Made by a program: the position numbers and the translations under genes
Notes under the pieces: model-generated
What the model saw: the letters and a program-made list of their open reading frames with translations, nothing else
Told to the model about the DNA's origin: nothing
Database searches by the model: none
From: Bacteroidales bacterium
GTDB lineage: Bacteria > Bacteroidota > Bacteroidia > Bacteroidales > UBA4181
Direction of reading: 5' to 3'
NCBI GenBank assembly: GCA_031287245.1
Contig: JAITTD010000107.1
Location: forward strand, 1-19,953
DNA: 19,953 bases
Shown here: positions 6,589 to 14,157 of the stretch, piece by piece
How positions within the stretch are numbered: position 1 is the first letter of the stretch
Layout: the number at the start of each line of letters is the position of its first letter

Positions 6589-6613
6589 ATCATACATATA
6601 TTATATGTATGAT
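6589..6613. repeat. Perfect 25-bp A/T-rich palindrome downstream of the permease gene
   Basis: Bases 6589-6600 (ATCATACATATA) are the exact reverse complement of 6602-6613 around a single T. The palindrome lies 76 bp past the permease stop and just upstream, in the minus direction, of T-rich runs at 6580-6551. It could be an A/T-rich terminator for the exporter operon or a protein-binding operator near the rpmJ promoter; the sequence does not decide between them. Confidence 0.6.
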
Positions 6614-6689
6614 ATTGTCAATTGTTCTATCCTGCAAGCGACCTCTTTCGATGCCAAAAAGAATCGCTTTCCTGTCAAGAAAGGTATTG

Positions 6690-8048
6690 CTATTCGTATC
6701 GCAAAGATTCTATCGGGTCTTTTTCGGATGCTCTTTTTGCCGGCGAATAGCCAAAAATGATGCCGACTGTTGCCGAAACGAGGAACGACACCAATACGGA
6801 ACCAATGGACATGATGGTCAAGATGCCCGAAAATTTGGTGATGAGCCACGACGCAATCACGCCGAGAATCACACCTATCAGCCCTCCCGAAACGGAAATG
6901 AGCACTGCTTCGGACAGAAATTGCACCACAATGTCTTTCTTTTTTGCTCCGATAGCCATGCGGGTGCCTATTTCCTTAATACGTTCCATCACCGAAGCAA
7001 ACATGATGTTCATGATGCCGATGCCGCCCACTAACAGCGAAATACTGGCGATAGCGCCCAGCACGATATTGAAAATTTCTTTGGTGCGTTGCTGTTGTTT
7101 GAGCAGCATTTCGGGCACTGTGATTTCAAAATCCATCACTCCCGAATGGCGACGCAGAAGCATCCGGCTGAGCAGTTCAACGGTGGGCGTTATTTGCTCC
7201 GTTTCTTTCACCTGCACCACAATTCTGTCCAGTTGATGGTAATTCTTTTTGGTGTCGGTTGTGGCAGTGGTTACGATAATCTGGCGTCCCCGTTGCATGG
7301 TAGTACCGGCATTGGGTTGCGTCAGCGCTCTGTTTTTGAAACGCAACAGCATGGTTTTGGCAGGAATAAACACATTATCATTGATGACATTCACACCCGA
7401 CTGTTGATGTCCGGTGATGGTGATATTGCTGCGTTCCAATACGCCGATTACTTTCAGCCACACGTCTCCCACTTTGATGTATGCGCCCAATGGTTCGGAC
7501 AGGTTGAAGAAGCGGCTGCGAATGTTGGCTCCGATAAGACATACTGCCAATCCGTTCTCTTCCTGACGGGCGTCAAAAATGGTTCCCTGTTCGAGCGGCA
7601 GGTCGTATAACTGGAAAAACTCTTTTGAGATGCCTACCAGTTTGGCTTGTTCTCTAATGCCATGCTGTATGACAAAGGAGTTCATGGATATTTCGGGACT
7701 CATCACTTTTACCGACGACACCAAATCACTGATCGCTTCTGCATCTGCCATTGTCAAGCCTTTGGAGAATTTCTTTTTTTGACCGGCATCGGCTGCGCTG
7801 TTGGTGTCTTCACCTTTGTCTTCGTCCTCTTCCGGCAACAGGGGGGTGATGATAATGTTGTTGACGCCCACCATCTTGATTTGCTCCAATATTTCCTGTT
7901 GTGCACCGTTGCCTATCGCCATCATGCTGATGACGGCGCTCACTCCAAATATGATGCCCAATGCGGTGAGTATGGAACGCAGTTTGTTGGCAAGAATAGA
8001 CTCAACGGCTATCCTTATATCGTGCATGTATCTTTTGAAAAAGTGCAT
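6690..8048 (-). CDS. MacB-type ABC transporter permease (FtsX family)
   Basis: A 452-residue inner-membrane subunit of a type VII (MacB-like, mechanotransmission) ABC transporter. The N-terminus has an amphipathic stretch and TM1 (about 24-46, LGIIFGVSAVISMMAIGNGA, the conserved MacB start). A large periplasmic domain follows (about 50-325). The FtsX-type block of three helices lies at about 331-353, 381-403 and 411-433, including ERIKEIGTRMAIGAKKKDI and ending PAKRASEKDPIESLRYE. It has no ATPase domain, unlike E. coli MacB, so it must pair with a separate nucleotide-binding protein, most likely the divergent gene at 9612. It is 20 bp downstream of the adaptor gene. The insert around residues 75-90 (EEDEDKGEDTNSAADAGQKKK) is unusually acidic and low-complexity. 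Confidence 0.9.
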   Translation of the reverse strand: MHFFKRYMHDIRIAVESILANKLRSILTALGIIFGVSAVISMMAIGNGAQQEILEQIKMVGVNNIIITPLLPEEDEDKGEDTNSAADAGQKKKFSKGLTMADAEAISDLVSSVKVMSPEISMNSFVIQHGIREQAKLVGISKEFFQLYDLPLEQGTIFDARQEENGLAVCLIGANIRSRFFNLSEPLGAYIKVGDVWLKVIGVLERSNITITGHQQSGVNVINDNVFIPAKTMLLRFKNRALTQPNAGTTMQRGRQIIVTTATTDTKKNYHQLDRIVVQVKETEQITPTVELLSRMLLRRHSGVMDFEITVPEMLLKQQQRTKEIFNIVLGAIASISLLVGGIGIMNIMFASVMERIKEIGTRMAIGAKKKDIVVQFLSEAVLISVSGGLIGVILGVIASWLITKFSGILTIMSIGSVLVSFLVSATVGIIFGYSPAKRASEKDPIESLRYE

Positions 8049-8068
8049 ATATGCCGTTATTTTGGTGG

Positions 8069-9448
8069 TTAATGAGGCATAACGGTTTGTTGACCCGGAT
8101 GTCCTCCCTGATGGCGCTGCTTATTCTTTTTGGCTTCTTCTGCTTTCCTATCCATTTCCTCTTTTTCCTTCAATTTTTGCAATTGTCGCTCTTTGATAAG
8201 CGGAATAAGTTCTTCGCCGGTCAACTTCCATGTGTCGGCATTTTCCGGTATGGAAATGAGCACTTTTTCGCCGGTTTCCAAACCCTGGTCAATCACCACC
8301 TGATTGTCATTCGCCTCTCCAAGCAGCACTATCTTTTTAACATGGGATGTCGAATAAACAAAGGGGATACTGTCTTGAGTAAAAATGGCGTCAATCGGTA
8401 CATATTTTACATTGTACAGTGTATTGATGACAATCGTATTGCTGGTAGTCATGGAAGGACGCATAATGGGGTCGTATTCATTCACTTTTATCTGAACTTC
8501 AAACACTTTGGCATCCGTATTGGCTAATTGTTCGCCTATGTCGGCAACATAAGTTGTTTCGCCGGTGAAATTCTTGTCGGGAAAGGCATCCACGCCTAAG
8601 CGCACTTTTTGACCTTTCTTTACCTTGCTGATGTCAATTTCGTTCACATACGTTTTGGAAATCATCACCGACAAATCGGGCAAGGTGGCAACCGTTAAAT
8701 CCCACGGGCTGATGGATGAGCCTATTTTTCGTTTTTGCCCGTTCCATTCGCGGAGATAGATCACCATCCCTTTCTTGGGCGCCCGAATGGTGAATTGCTG
8801 CAATATTTCCATCATCTCTGTGCGGCGGCGTTGTTGTTTAGCCAAAAGAAGGCTCGCTTCATTCATGCTGGCTTTCGACTTCTCCACTTGAAGCAAATAA
8901 GTGGATCGGGCTTGTTCCAAGGCTCTTTTGGCTTTGTCCAAGTCAATCTCAGCCTGACGAATGGTGGCTGGGGGTTCAAATTGCGATTGCTCTAATTTAA
9001 TTCGCGCCTCTTCCACGGCAAACTCCGTATTGAGCAAGTCATCCCGCAGTTTCTGCAAAGTCATTGTGGTATCCAGTTGCGTAGTAAGAAACTTGGTTTC
9101 TGCCTGTTCAATGGCTTCTTCCACATCCAGAAGGCTATTTCCCGCAGTACTCCTGTCGATTTCGGCGACTATATCGCCCGAATCAACGACAGTTCCTTCC
9201 ACTACCAAATCCTGAATCTTGTAATCGCCATAGCGAAAGATACCGGTTTTCAACTCGGAAGGTGCCATGATTTTTTGGGAATTCATTGCCTGCAATTCGC
9301 CGGTGACGGCTACTAATACCTCAAAATCACCTTGTTGCACTTCTCCCGTTAATTCAATATCCATCCCTTTTTTGGATCGGCTCACCCCAAAAACAATCAC
9401 AATTATCAAGACTGCAGCGCCTGCAATCCACCAAATATATTTCTTCAT
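8069..9448 (-). CDS. MacA-like periplasmic adaptor (HlyD/RND-MFP family)
   Basis: A 459-residue membrane fusion protein linking an inner-membrane exporter to a TolC channel. The N-terminal membrane anchor is at 4-22 (YIWWIAGAAVLIIVIVFGV). The first lipoyl half is about 35-100 (VTGELQAMNSQKI, VDSGDIVAEID). A coiled-coil hairpin spans about 105-215 (heptad-like LDVEEAIEQAETKFLTTQL through DLDKAKRALEQA). The second lipoyl half contains FTIRAPKKGMVIYLREW, and the beta-barrel and membrane-proximal domains follow to about 410. The last 45 residues are a charged, probably disordered tail (LKEKEEMDRKAEEAKKNKQ). It is the promoter-proximal gene, co-transcribed with the permease. Confidence 0.9.
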   Translation of the reverse strand: MKKYIWWIAGAAVLIIVIVFGVSRSKKGMDIELTGEVQQGDFEVLVAVTGELQAMNSQKIMAPSELKTGIFRYGDYKIQDLVVEGTVVDSGDIVAEIDRSTAGNSLLDVEEAIEQAETKFLTTQLDTTMTLQKLRDDLLNTEFAVEEARIKLEQSQFEPPATIRQAEIDLDKAKRALEQARSTYLLQVEKSKASMNEASLLLAKQQRRRTEMMEILQQFTIRAPKKGMVIYLREWNGQKRKIGSSISPWDLTVATLPDLSVMISKTYVNEIDISKVKKGQKVRLGVDAFPDKNFTGETTYVADIGEQLANTDAKVFEVQIKVNEYDPIMRPSMTTSNTIVINTLYNVKYVPIDAIFTQDSIPFVYSTSHVKKIVLLGEANDNQVVIDQGLETGEKVLISIPENADTWKLTGEELIPLIKERQLQKLKEKEEMDRKAEEAKKNKQRHQGGHPGQQTVMPH

Positions 9449-9468
9449 TATGTTAAAACTTTCTGTTA

Positions 9469-9499
9469 CAAAAATAGTTGTTCCTGCGCTTCAATCAAA
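9469..9499 (-). promoter_or_regulatory. Promoter of the adaptor-permease operon
   Basis: On the minus strand, TTTG at 9499-9496 and TATTTTTG at 9476-9469 are exactly 19 bp apart, the best -33/-7 pair in the window. The adaptor ATG at 9448 is 20 bp past the -7 box, so the leader is very short. Confidence 0.75.
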
Positions 9500-9571
9500 A
9501 AGTTACACCTTCTTTTAACAATATTTAACGGAAAATAACAGGATTTCTTTTTCTATCATCAAAACATCCAC

Positions 9572-9579
9572 TACCTTTG
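9572..9579 (+). promoter_or_regulatory. -7 box (TACCTTTG) of the divergent ABC ATPase gene
   Basis: TACCTTTG matches TAnnTTTG and lies 32 bp before the ATG at 9612. A weak -33 candidate, TTTC at 9550-9553, sits 18 bp upstream. It is divergent from the adaptor promoter, with about 70 bp between the two -33 positions. Confidence 0.55.
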
Positions 9580-9611
9580 TCACTGATTATTAAGGCTTGA
9601 ATACACTCGAA

Positions 9612-10313
9612 ATGGAAAAATTGATAGAATTGGCGGATGTAGCCAAAATATACGTAGTAGGTACAATAGAGGTACCCGCTTTGCAATCGATAAGTATAGA
9701 TATCGAAAAGAATGAATATGTGGCGATTATGGGACCATCCGGTTCCGGCAAATCGACCTTGATGAATATCATTGGTTGTTTGGATACGCCTACGCACGGC
9801 AGATATATTCTTAACAACCACGATGTTAGCAAGATGCAGGATGACGACCTCGCCGAAGTTCGCAACAAGGAAATCGGGTTTGTATTTCAGACTTTCAACC
9901 TTTTGCCACGCTACAACGCTTTGGAGAACGTTCAATTGCCGTTGATTTATGCCGGAGTGACGAAACACGAACGATTGAAAAAAGCGTTGAAAGTGGTAGA
10001 ACAGGTGGGGTTAACCGACCGAATGTATCACAAACCCAACGAAATGTCGGGAGGCCAACGGCAGAGAGTTGCCGTAGCACGCGCCTTAGTGGGAAATCCT
10101 TCCATCATTCTCGCCGATGAGCCGACAGGAAACTTAGACACAAAAACGTCCATTGATATTATGCGTCTTTTCAGCGAAATTCATCGCAATGGAAACACTA
10201 TCGTGCTGGTGACACACGAAGAAGACATTGCGCGTTACGCACACCGCATCATCAGACTAAGGGACGGCGTAGTGGAAGCCGACGAAATCAACAAGGATAT
10301 TCGGCTTGATTGA
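9612..10313 (+). CDS. ABC transporter ATP-binding protein (MacB/LolD type)
   Basis: A 233-residue nucleotide-binding subunit. From the ATG at 9612: Walker A GPSGSGKS at 41-48, Q-loop FVFQTFNLLP, the signature MSGGQRQRVAVARAL, Walker B IILADEPTGNLD, and the H-loop VTHEED. The GNLD after Walker B and the NLLPRYNALENV segment are typical of MacB/LolD/FtsE-type ATPases. A TTG at 9597 would add five residues (leading NTLE), but the ATG fits the family start MEKLIEL better. The gene is transcribed away from the adaptor and permease, which lack their own ATPase, so all three probably form one exporter. It converges with mutS, leaving only 10 bp between stops. Confidence 0.93.
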   Translation: MEKLIELADVAKIYVVGTIEVPALQSISIDIEKNEYVAIMGPSGSGKSTLMNIIGCLDTPTHGRYILNNHDVSKMQDDDLAEVRNKEIGFVFQTFNLLPRYNALENVQLPLIYAGVTKHERLKKALKVVEQVGLTDRMYHKPNEMSGGQRQRVAVARALVGNPSIILADEPTGNLDTKTSIDIMRLFSEIHRNGNTIVLVTHEEDIARYAHRIIRLRDGVVEADEINKDIRLD

Positions 10314-10323
10314 CAAATGTTAT

Positions 10324-12948
10324 TTATTTCAATCCCACCCAGGTTTTTATTTCGTTCAGTTTTTGCAGCGCTTCCAAAGGCGTAATATTGTTGATGTCGG
10401 TCTTTTTGATTTCATCGCGAATTTGTTTCAGCACAGGGTCGTCCAACTGGAAGATGGACAGTTGGTAGCCATCGCGTTTGTGCCCAAGTTCGGCTATCGG
10501 CTTGGCTACCGACGATTGACTGCCTACTTCCGACTGGTTGTTTTCCAACTCTTTCAGTATTTCTCCGGCACGAGTGACAATGCTTTTGGGCATACCCGCC
10601 ATTTGCGCCACATGAATACCAAAACTGTGTTCGCTCCCGCCGCGTGTCAGGGTGCGCAGGAAAATCACTTTCTGATCCAGTTCTTTCACCGCTACATGGT
10701 AATTTCGGATGCGGGTGAAACTGTTCTCCATCTCGTTCAATTCGTGGTAGTGGGTGGCAAACAGGGTCTTGGCTTTGGCTGTGGGGTGCTCGTGAATGTA
10801 TTCCGCCATAGCCCAGGCGATGGAAATGCCATCGTAAGTGCTGGTGCCGCGTCCTATCTCGTCGAGCAGGACAAGACTGCGCGGCGACAGGCTATTCATG
10901 ATGCTTGCCGCTTCGGTCATCTCCACCATAAAAGTGGATTCGCCCTGCGAAATGTTGTCCGACGCGCCCACACGGGTGAATATCTTGTCCACATAGCCAA
11001 TTTCGGCTTCCTGCGCGGGAACATAACAGCCCATTTGCGCCATCAGCGTAATCAGCGCCGTTTGCCGCAGCATGGCAGACTTGCCCGACATATTGGGTCC
11101 GGTAATCACGATGATTTGCTGCTCAACACTGTCCAGCCACACATCGTTGGCAACGTAGGGTTTGTCTGGCGCAAGCCATGTCTCAATGACGGGATGCCGC
11201 CCCTGTTTGATATGGATGCTGTCGCCATCGGTAATGACAGGCTTGACATAGCGATGCTCGCAGGAAGCGCAGGCAAAAGAGCGCAGACAGTCCAAGCGTG
11301 CAATCAGTGCGGCATTGAGTTGAATAGCAGGAATATACTCGGCTACCGAAGCCACCAATGCTGCAAACAATTCTGCTTCCAATTTCAGTATCTTCTCTTC
11401 GGCGCCCAGAATTTTCGCTTCATATACTTTCAGTTCCTCCGTGATGTAGCGTTCGGCGCTCACCAAGGTTTGTTTGCGTATCCAGCCGGCAGGGACTTTA
11501 TCCTTGTGCGTGTTGCGCACCTCAATATAGTAGCCGAACACGTTGTTGAAATCCACTTTGAGTGAAGTGATGCCCGTTTGCTCAATAGCGGTTTGTTGCA
11601 TTTTTTCCAAACAGGTTTTCCCCGAACTGCGCAGATTTCTGAGTTCGTCTAATTCTGCCGAAACGCCATCGGCTATCACATTGCCTTTGCCGATAGCCGC
11701 CGGCGGGTCTTTCGTCAATTCGTGTGCAATACGGGTCCGAATAGTGCTGCACGAGTTAAACTGCTCGGCAATCCTGCGCAATGGCTCGTTGTTCACTTCC
11801 ATGCACATTTTTTTTATCTCTTTCACCATGTTCAGCGAGATATGCAGTTGCAGCATTTCGCGTGGTGTCACTTTTCCGGCTGCCACACGCGCTATCATTC
11901 TTTCCATGTCGCCAATCTGTCGCAGACATTCTCCAATCGGACTGGCTTCATCCTGTTGGCAGAAATAGTCCACCACTTCCAAACGCTCGTTGATGCGACG
12001 TATGTCTTTCAAGGGAAGCGTAATCCAGCGTTTCAGCAAACGAGCGCCCATAGGGGTGAGCGTTCGGTCGAGCACCTCGCAAAGTGTGTGCCCGCCTTCA
12101 CTGACAGGGTACAACAGTTCCAAGTTGCGAATGGTAAATTTATCCAACCATACATTTTCATCCTCGTTCAGGCGTGCCATCTTGTTGATATGCCCCAACT
12201 GGTCGTGGCGGGTAATGTCCATGTATTGCAGAATGGCGCCCGCCGCTGTCACGGCAAGCGTTTGCTCTTCAACGCCAAATCCTTTCAAACTCAAAATATT
12301 GAAATGCCGCAGCAGTTTTTCACGCGCAGTGTCGCTCACAAAAGCCCAATCTTCCATGATGGACAGGTAAAACCGCGTGCCGAAGGTGTCTTTGAACCAG
12401 CCTTGCTGCTTCCGTTCTATCAAAATTTCTTTGGGATTGAAGCCACCCAGCAGTTTGTCCACATAATCTGCCGTTCCTTCGGCAACAAGAAACTCGCCGG
12501 TGGATATATCCAGAAAGGCAATGCCGACAAGGCTTTTTTCCACGTGCACACAAGCCAGAAAATTATTTTCCCGCGTATCTAAAATTTGGTCGTTGAGCAC
12601 CACTCCGGGGGTAACCAACTCCGTAACGCCACGTTTGACAAGCGTTTTGGCCAGTTTAGGGTCTTCCAACTGGTCGCAAATGGCAACCCGTTGACCTGCC
12701 CGCACCAAACGCGGCAAATAGGTGTCCATCGCATGATAGGGGAAACCTGCCAATTCAACAAAAGCAGCAGCGCCATTGGCTCTTCGCGTAAGGGTGATAC
12801 CCAAAATTTCCGCTGCCTGCACGGCATCCTCTCCATAAGTTTCATAAAAATCGCCCACACGAAACAACAATATCGCATCGGGATGTTTCCCCTTGATGCT
12901 GTAATATTGCTTCATCAGCGGTGTTTCAACATATTTATTATCGCTCAC
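10324..12948 (-). CDS. mutS: DNA mismatch repair protein MutS
   Basis: An 874-residue mismatch-recognition ATPase that recruits MutL. The mismatch-binding Phe-X-Glu is present near the N-terminus (LLFRVGDFYE, Phe34 and Glu36). Domains follow the standard order: mismatch binding, connector, core/lever, clamp (about 430-540), and the ABC-type ATPase. In the last, Walker A is GPNMSGKS at 617-624, followed by NISQGESTFMVEM, Walker B LVLLDEIGRGTSTYDG with Asp696-Glu697, and the FATHYHELNEME switch. The C-terminus ends in a helix-turn-helix/dimerisation segment (ITPLEALQKLNEIKTW). Length fits the family (850-880). Monocistronic, with a -7 box at 12975-12968. Confidence 0.98.
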   Translation of the reverse strand: MSDNKYVETPLMKQYYSIKGKHPDAILLFRVGDFYETYGEDAVQAAEILGITLTRRANGAAAFVELAGFPYHAMDTYLPRLVRAGQRVAICDQLEDPKLAKTLVKRGVTELVTPGVVLNDQILDTRENNFLACVHVEKSLVGIAFLDISTGEFLVAEGTADYVDKLLGGFNPKEILIERKQQGWFKDTFGTRFYLSIMEDWAFVSDTAREKLLRHFNILSLKGFGVEEQTLAVTAAGAILQYMDITRHDQLGHINKMARLNEDENVWLDKFTIRNLELLYPVSEGGHTLCEVLDRTLTPMGARLLKRWITLPLKDIRRINERLEVVDYFCQQDEASPIGECLRQIGDMERMIARVAAGKVTPREMLQLHISLNMVKEIKKMCMEVNNEPLRRIAEQFNSCSTIRTRIAHELTKDPPAAIGKGNVIADGVSAELDELRNLRSSGKTCLEKMQQTAIEQTGITSLKVDFNNVFGYYIEVRNTHKDKVPAGWIRKQTLVSAERYITEELKVYEAKILGAEEKILKLEAELFAALVASVAEYIPAIQLNAALIARLDCLRSFACASCEHRYVKPVITDGDSIHIKQGRHPVIETWLAPDKPYVANDVWLDSVEQQIIVITGPNMSGKSAMLRQTALITLMAQMGCYVPAQEAEIGYVDKIFTRVGASDNISQGESTFMVEMTEAASIMNSLSPRSLVLLDEIGRGTSTYDGISIAWAMAEYIHEHPTAKAKTLFATHYHELNEMENSFTRIRNYHVAVKELDQKVIFLRTLTRGGSEHSFGIHVAQMAGMPKSIVTRAGEILKELENNQSEVGSQSSVAKPIAELGHKRDGYQLSIFQLDDPVLKQIRDEIKKTDINNITPLEALQKLNEIKTWVGLK

Positions 12949-12967
12949 TGTTCATCTTTTAACACTG

Positions 12968-12975
12968 CAAAAGTA
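12968..12975 (-). promoter_or_regulatory. -7 box (TACTTTTG) of mutS
   Basis: On the minus strand TACTTTTG at 12975-12968 matches TAnnTTTG, 19 bp before the mutS ATG. The -33 region is A/T-rich with no clear TTTG; it overlaps the 14-bp direct repeat at 12989-13014. Confidence 0.5.
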
Positions 12976-12988
12976 CATATTTAATTGT

Positions 12989-13014
12989 TAATTATGAATG
13001 ATTAATTATGAATG
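12989..13014. repeat. 14-bp-period tandem repeat (TAATTATGAATG)
   Basis: TAATTATGAATG occurs at 12989-13000 and again at 13003-13014. A partial third copy (GAATTATGAAT) is at 13202-13212. The repeat lies across the expected -33 region of mutS. Confidence 0.6.
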
Positions 13015-13086
13015 GGTGCATTTCAAATTGTCGTTTTTGTTTATTTCTAATGTCGTGTTCGGATGATAATTTTATGGAGTATAAAC

Positions 13087-13184
13087 CGCTCTGAAAGAGC
13101 GAAATCAATAGCACAGGGCAACGCCTTGTGGAACGGAATTCTCGCCTTTTTGTAAGCCCCAACCCTTATGAATGATGCAGGGCT
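13087..13184. repeat. Cluster of three hairpins, probable dispersed intergenic repeat
   Basis: The 317-bp gap between mutS and the DUF1080 gene (12949-13265) holds no gene but does hold three consecutive inverted repeats. CGCTCT-GAA-AGAGCG (13087-13101) is a perfect 6-bp stem. CACAGGGC-AAC-GCCTTGTG (13112-13130) is an 8-bp stem with one G-T pair. AGCCC...GGGCT (13155-13159 with 13180-13184) is a longer-looped stem. The first two, with the spacer AAATCAATAG, look like a hairpin repeat I recall from many Bacteroidota genomes (AGCCCTGAAAGGGCG type); not searched. Confidence 0.55.
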
Positions 13185-13235
13185 AACGCATTAAAAATGC
13201 TGAATTATGAATATGCGAATGTTGAAAAAAAGTAT

Positions 13236-13243
13236 TATCTTTG
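13236..13243 (+). promoter_or_regulatory. -7 box (TATCTTTG) of the DUF1080 gene
   Basis: TATCTTTG lies 22 bp before the ATG at 13266. It rules against the in-frame upstream ATG at 13197, which would precede the promoter. No clear -33 TTTG at 17-23 bp. Confidence 0.5.
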
Positions 13244-13265
13244 CAACCTGATAAATCATTCAATC

Positions 13266-13964
13266 ATGAAAAAAAGTGTTGGAATAGCGTTGATAGGGTT
13301 TCTTTTCGCAGGAACCGTTTTTGCACAATTGCCCGAATTGAGCAAAAAAGAGAAGAAACAGGGCTGGATACTTCTGTTTGACGGGAAAACCGCCAAAGGC
13401 TGGAAAAAAGATTCAGGAAAGCCTTTCCCCGAAAAGGGTTGGAAGATAGACAACGGCGTGTTATCTGTCGATCCTGCCGGTAAGGGTGGCAATATCATTA
13501 CCGAAGGCTTGTTCTCCGATTTTGAACTGTCTGTTGAGTTTAAACTCACCGAAGGCGCCAACAGCGGCATCAAATACTTCATCCTTCCGGGAACTGACCT
13601 CGGTTGCGAATTTCAGGTACTGGACGATGAAAAACACCCCGACGCCAAGCAGGGTAAAAACGGGAACCGTACATTAGGCTCGCTCTACGACCTGATACCG
13701 GCGCCTGCAGACAAAAAAGTCAATCCGGTGGGGGAATGGAATCAGGCTCGGATTATAGCAAAAGGAAAACACGTGGAACACTGGCTGAACGGCAAAAAAA
13801 TACTGTCCTACGAACGTGGTAGCGATGCGTTCAACACGCTGGTTGCAGGAAGTAAATTTCACGATAAAAAGGATTTTGCAACGCCTGTTCAAACACCCAT
13901 TTTGTTGCAGGATCACGGAGACGTTGTTTATTACAGGAATATCAAAATCAGAAGAATTTTTTAA
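13266..13964 (+). CDS. Secreted DUF1080 (3-keto-disaccharide hydrolase-like) protein
   Basis: A 232-residue exported protein. Residues 1-20 are a signal peptide (MKKSVGIALIGFLFAGTVFA, cleaved before Gln21). The remainder is a single concanavalin/LamG-like beta-sandwich of the DUF1080 family: GWILLFDGKTAKGWKKD at the start, then FSDFELSVEFKLTEGANSGIKYF, the QVLDDEKHPDA loop, LYDLIPAP, WNQARIIAKGKHVEHWLNG, and a final ILLQDHGDVVYYRNIKIR. Some members have been assigned 3-keto-glucoside or 3-keto-disaccharide hydrolase activity; activity here is inferred. An in-frame ATG at 13197 would add 23 residues but would lie upstream of the promoter and hide the signal peptide. The next genes, an exported reductase and a DUF6599-like protein, may share the envelope pathway. 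Confidence 0.9.
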   Translation: MKKSVGIALIGFLFAGTVFAQLPELSKKEKKQGWILLFDGKTAKGWKKDSGKPFPEKGWKIDNGVLSVDPAGKGGNIITEGLFSDFELSVEFKLTEGANSGIKYFILPGTDLGCEFQVLDDEKHPDAKQGKNGNRTLGSLYDLIPAPADKKVNPVGEWNQARIIAKGKHVEHWLNGKKILSYERGSDAFNTLVAGSKFHDKKDFATPVQTPILLQDHGDVVYYRNIKIRRIF

Positions 13965-14124
13965 TTACAACTGCTTATTTTTCATGACTAAATACGTTTT
14001 AAAACAAGGGTTTGTTGCCTTGCGGGTTACAAAAACATGCAGTATCATTTAACCCACATTGCAACTTCCCAAAAGATTTGATTTTTTTAATGATTTTTAA
14101 CACGATTAAGAAAAAACAAATACT

Positions 14125-14132
14125 TACTTTTG
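14125..14132 (+). promoter_or_regulatory. -7 box (TACTTTTG) of the aldo/keto reductase unit
   Basis: TACTTTTG is 25 bp before the ATG at 14158. No good -33 match at the expected spacing. Just upstream, GGGTTA at 14024-14029 could pair with TAACCC at 14050-14055, a weak stem that might end the DUF1080 transcript. Confidence 0.5.
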
Positions 14133-14157
14133 TGCAAACATTTTAAACAGTCAGGTC

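Noticed and set aside
10314..10323. A terminator between the convergent ABC ATPase and mutS genes
   Set aside because: Only 10 bp separate the stops and no inverted repeat with a T-tract is visible; transcripts probably overlap at their 3' ends.
10306..11565. A 419-codon open frame on the plus strand opposite mutS
   Set aside because: It lies wholly antisense to the conserved ATPase/clamp region of mutS, its product is a His/Phe/Arg-rich string without recognisable domains, and it has no promoter. A long mirror frame is expected opposite a highly biased gene.
13197..13265. An upstream in-frame ATG for the DUF1080 gene
   Set aside because: It would add 23 residues ahead of a perfect signal peptide and lies upstream of the -7 box at 13236-13243.
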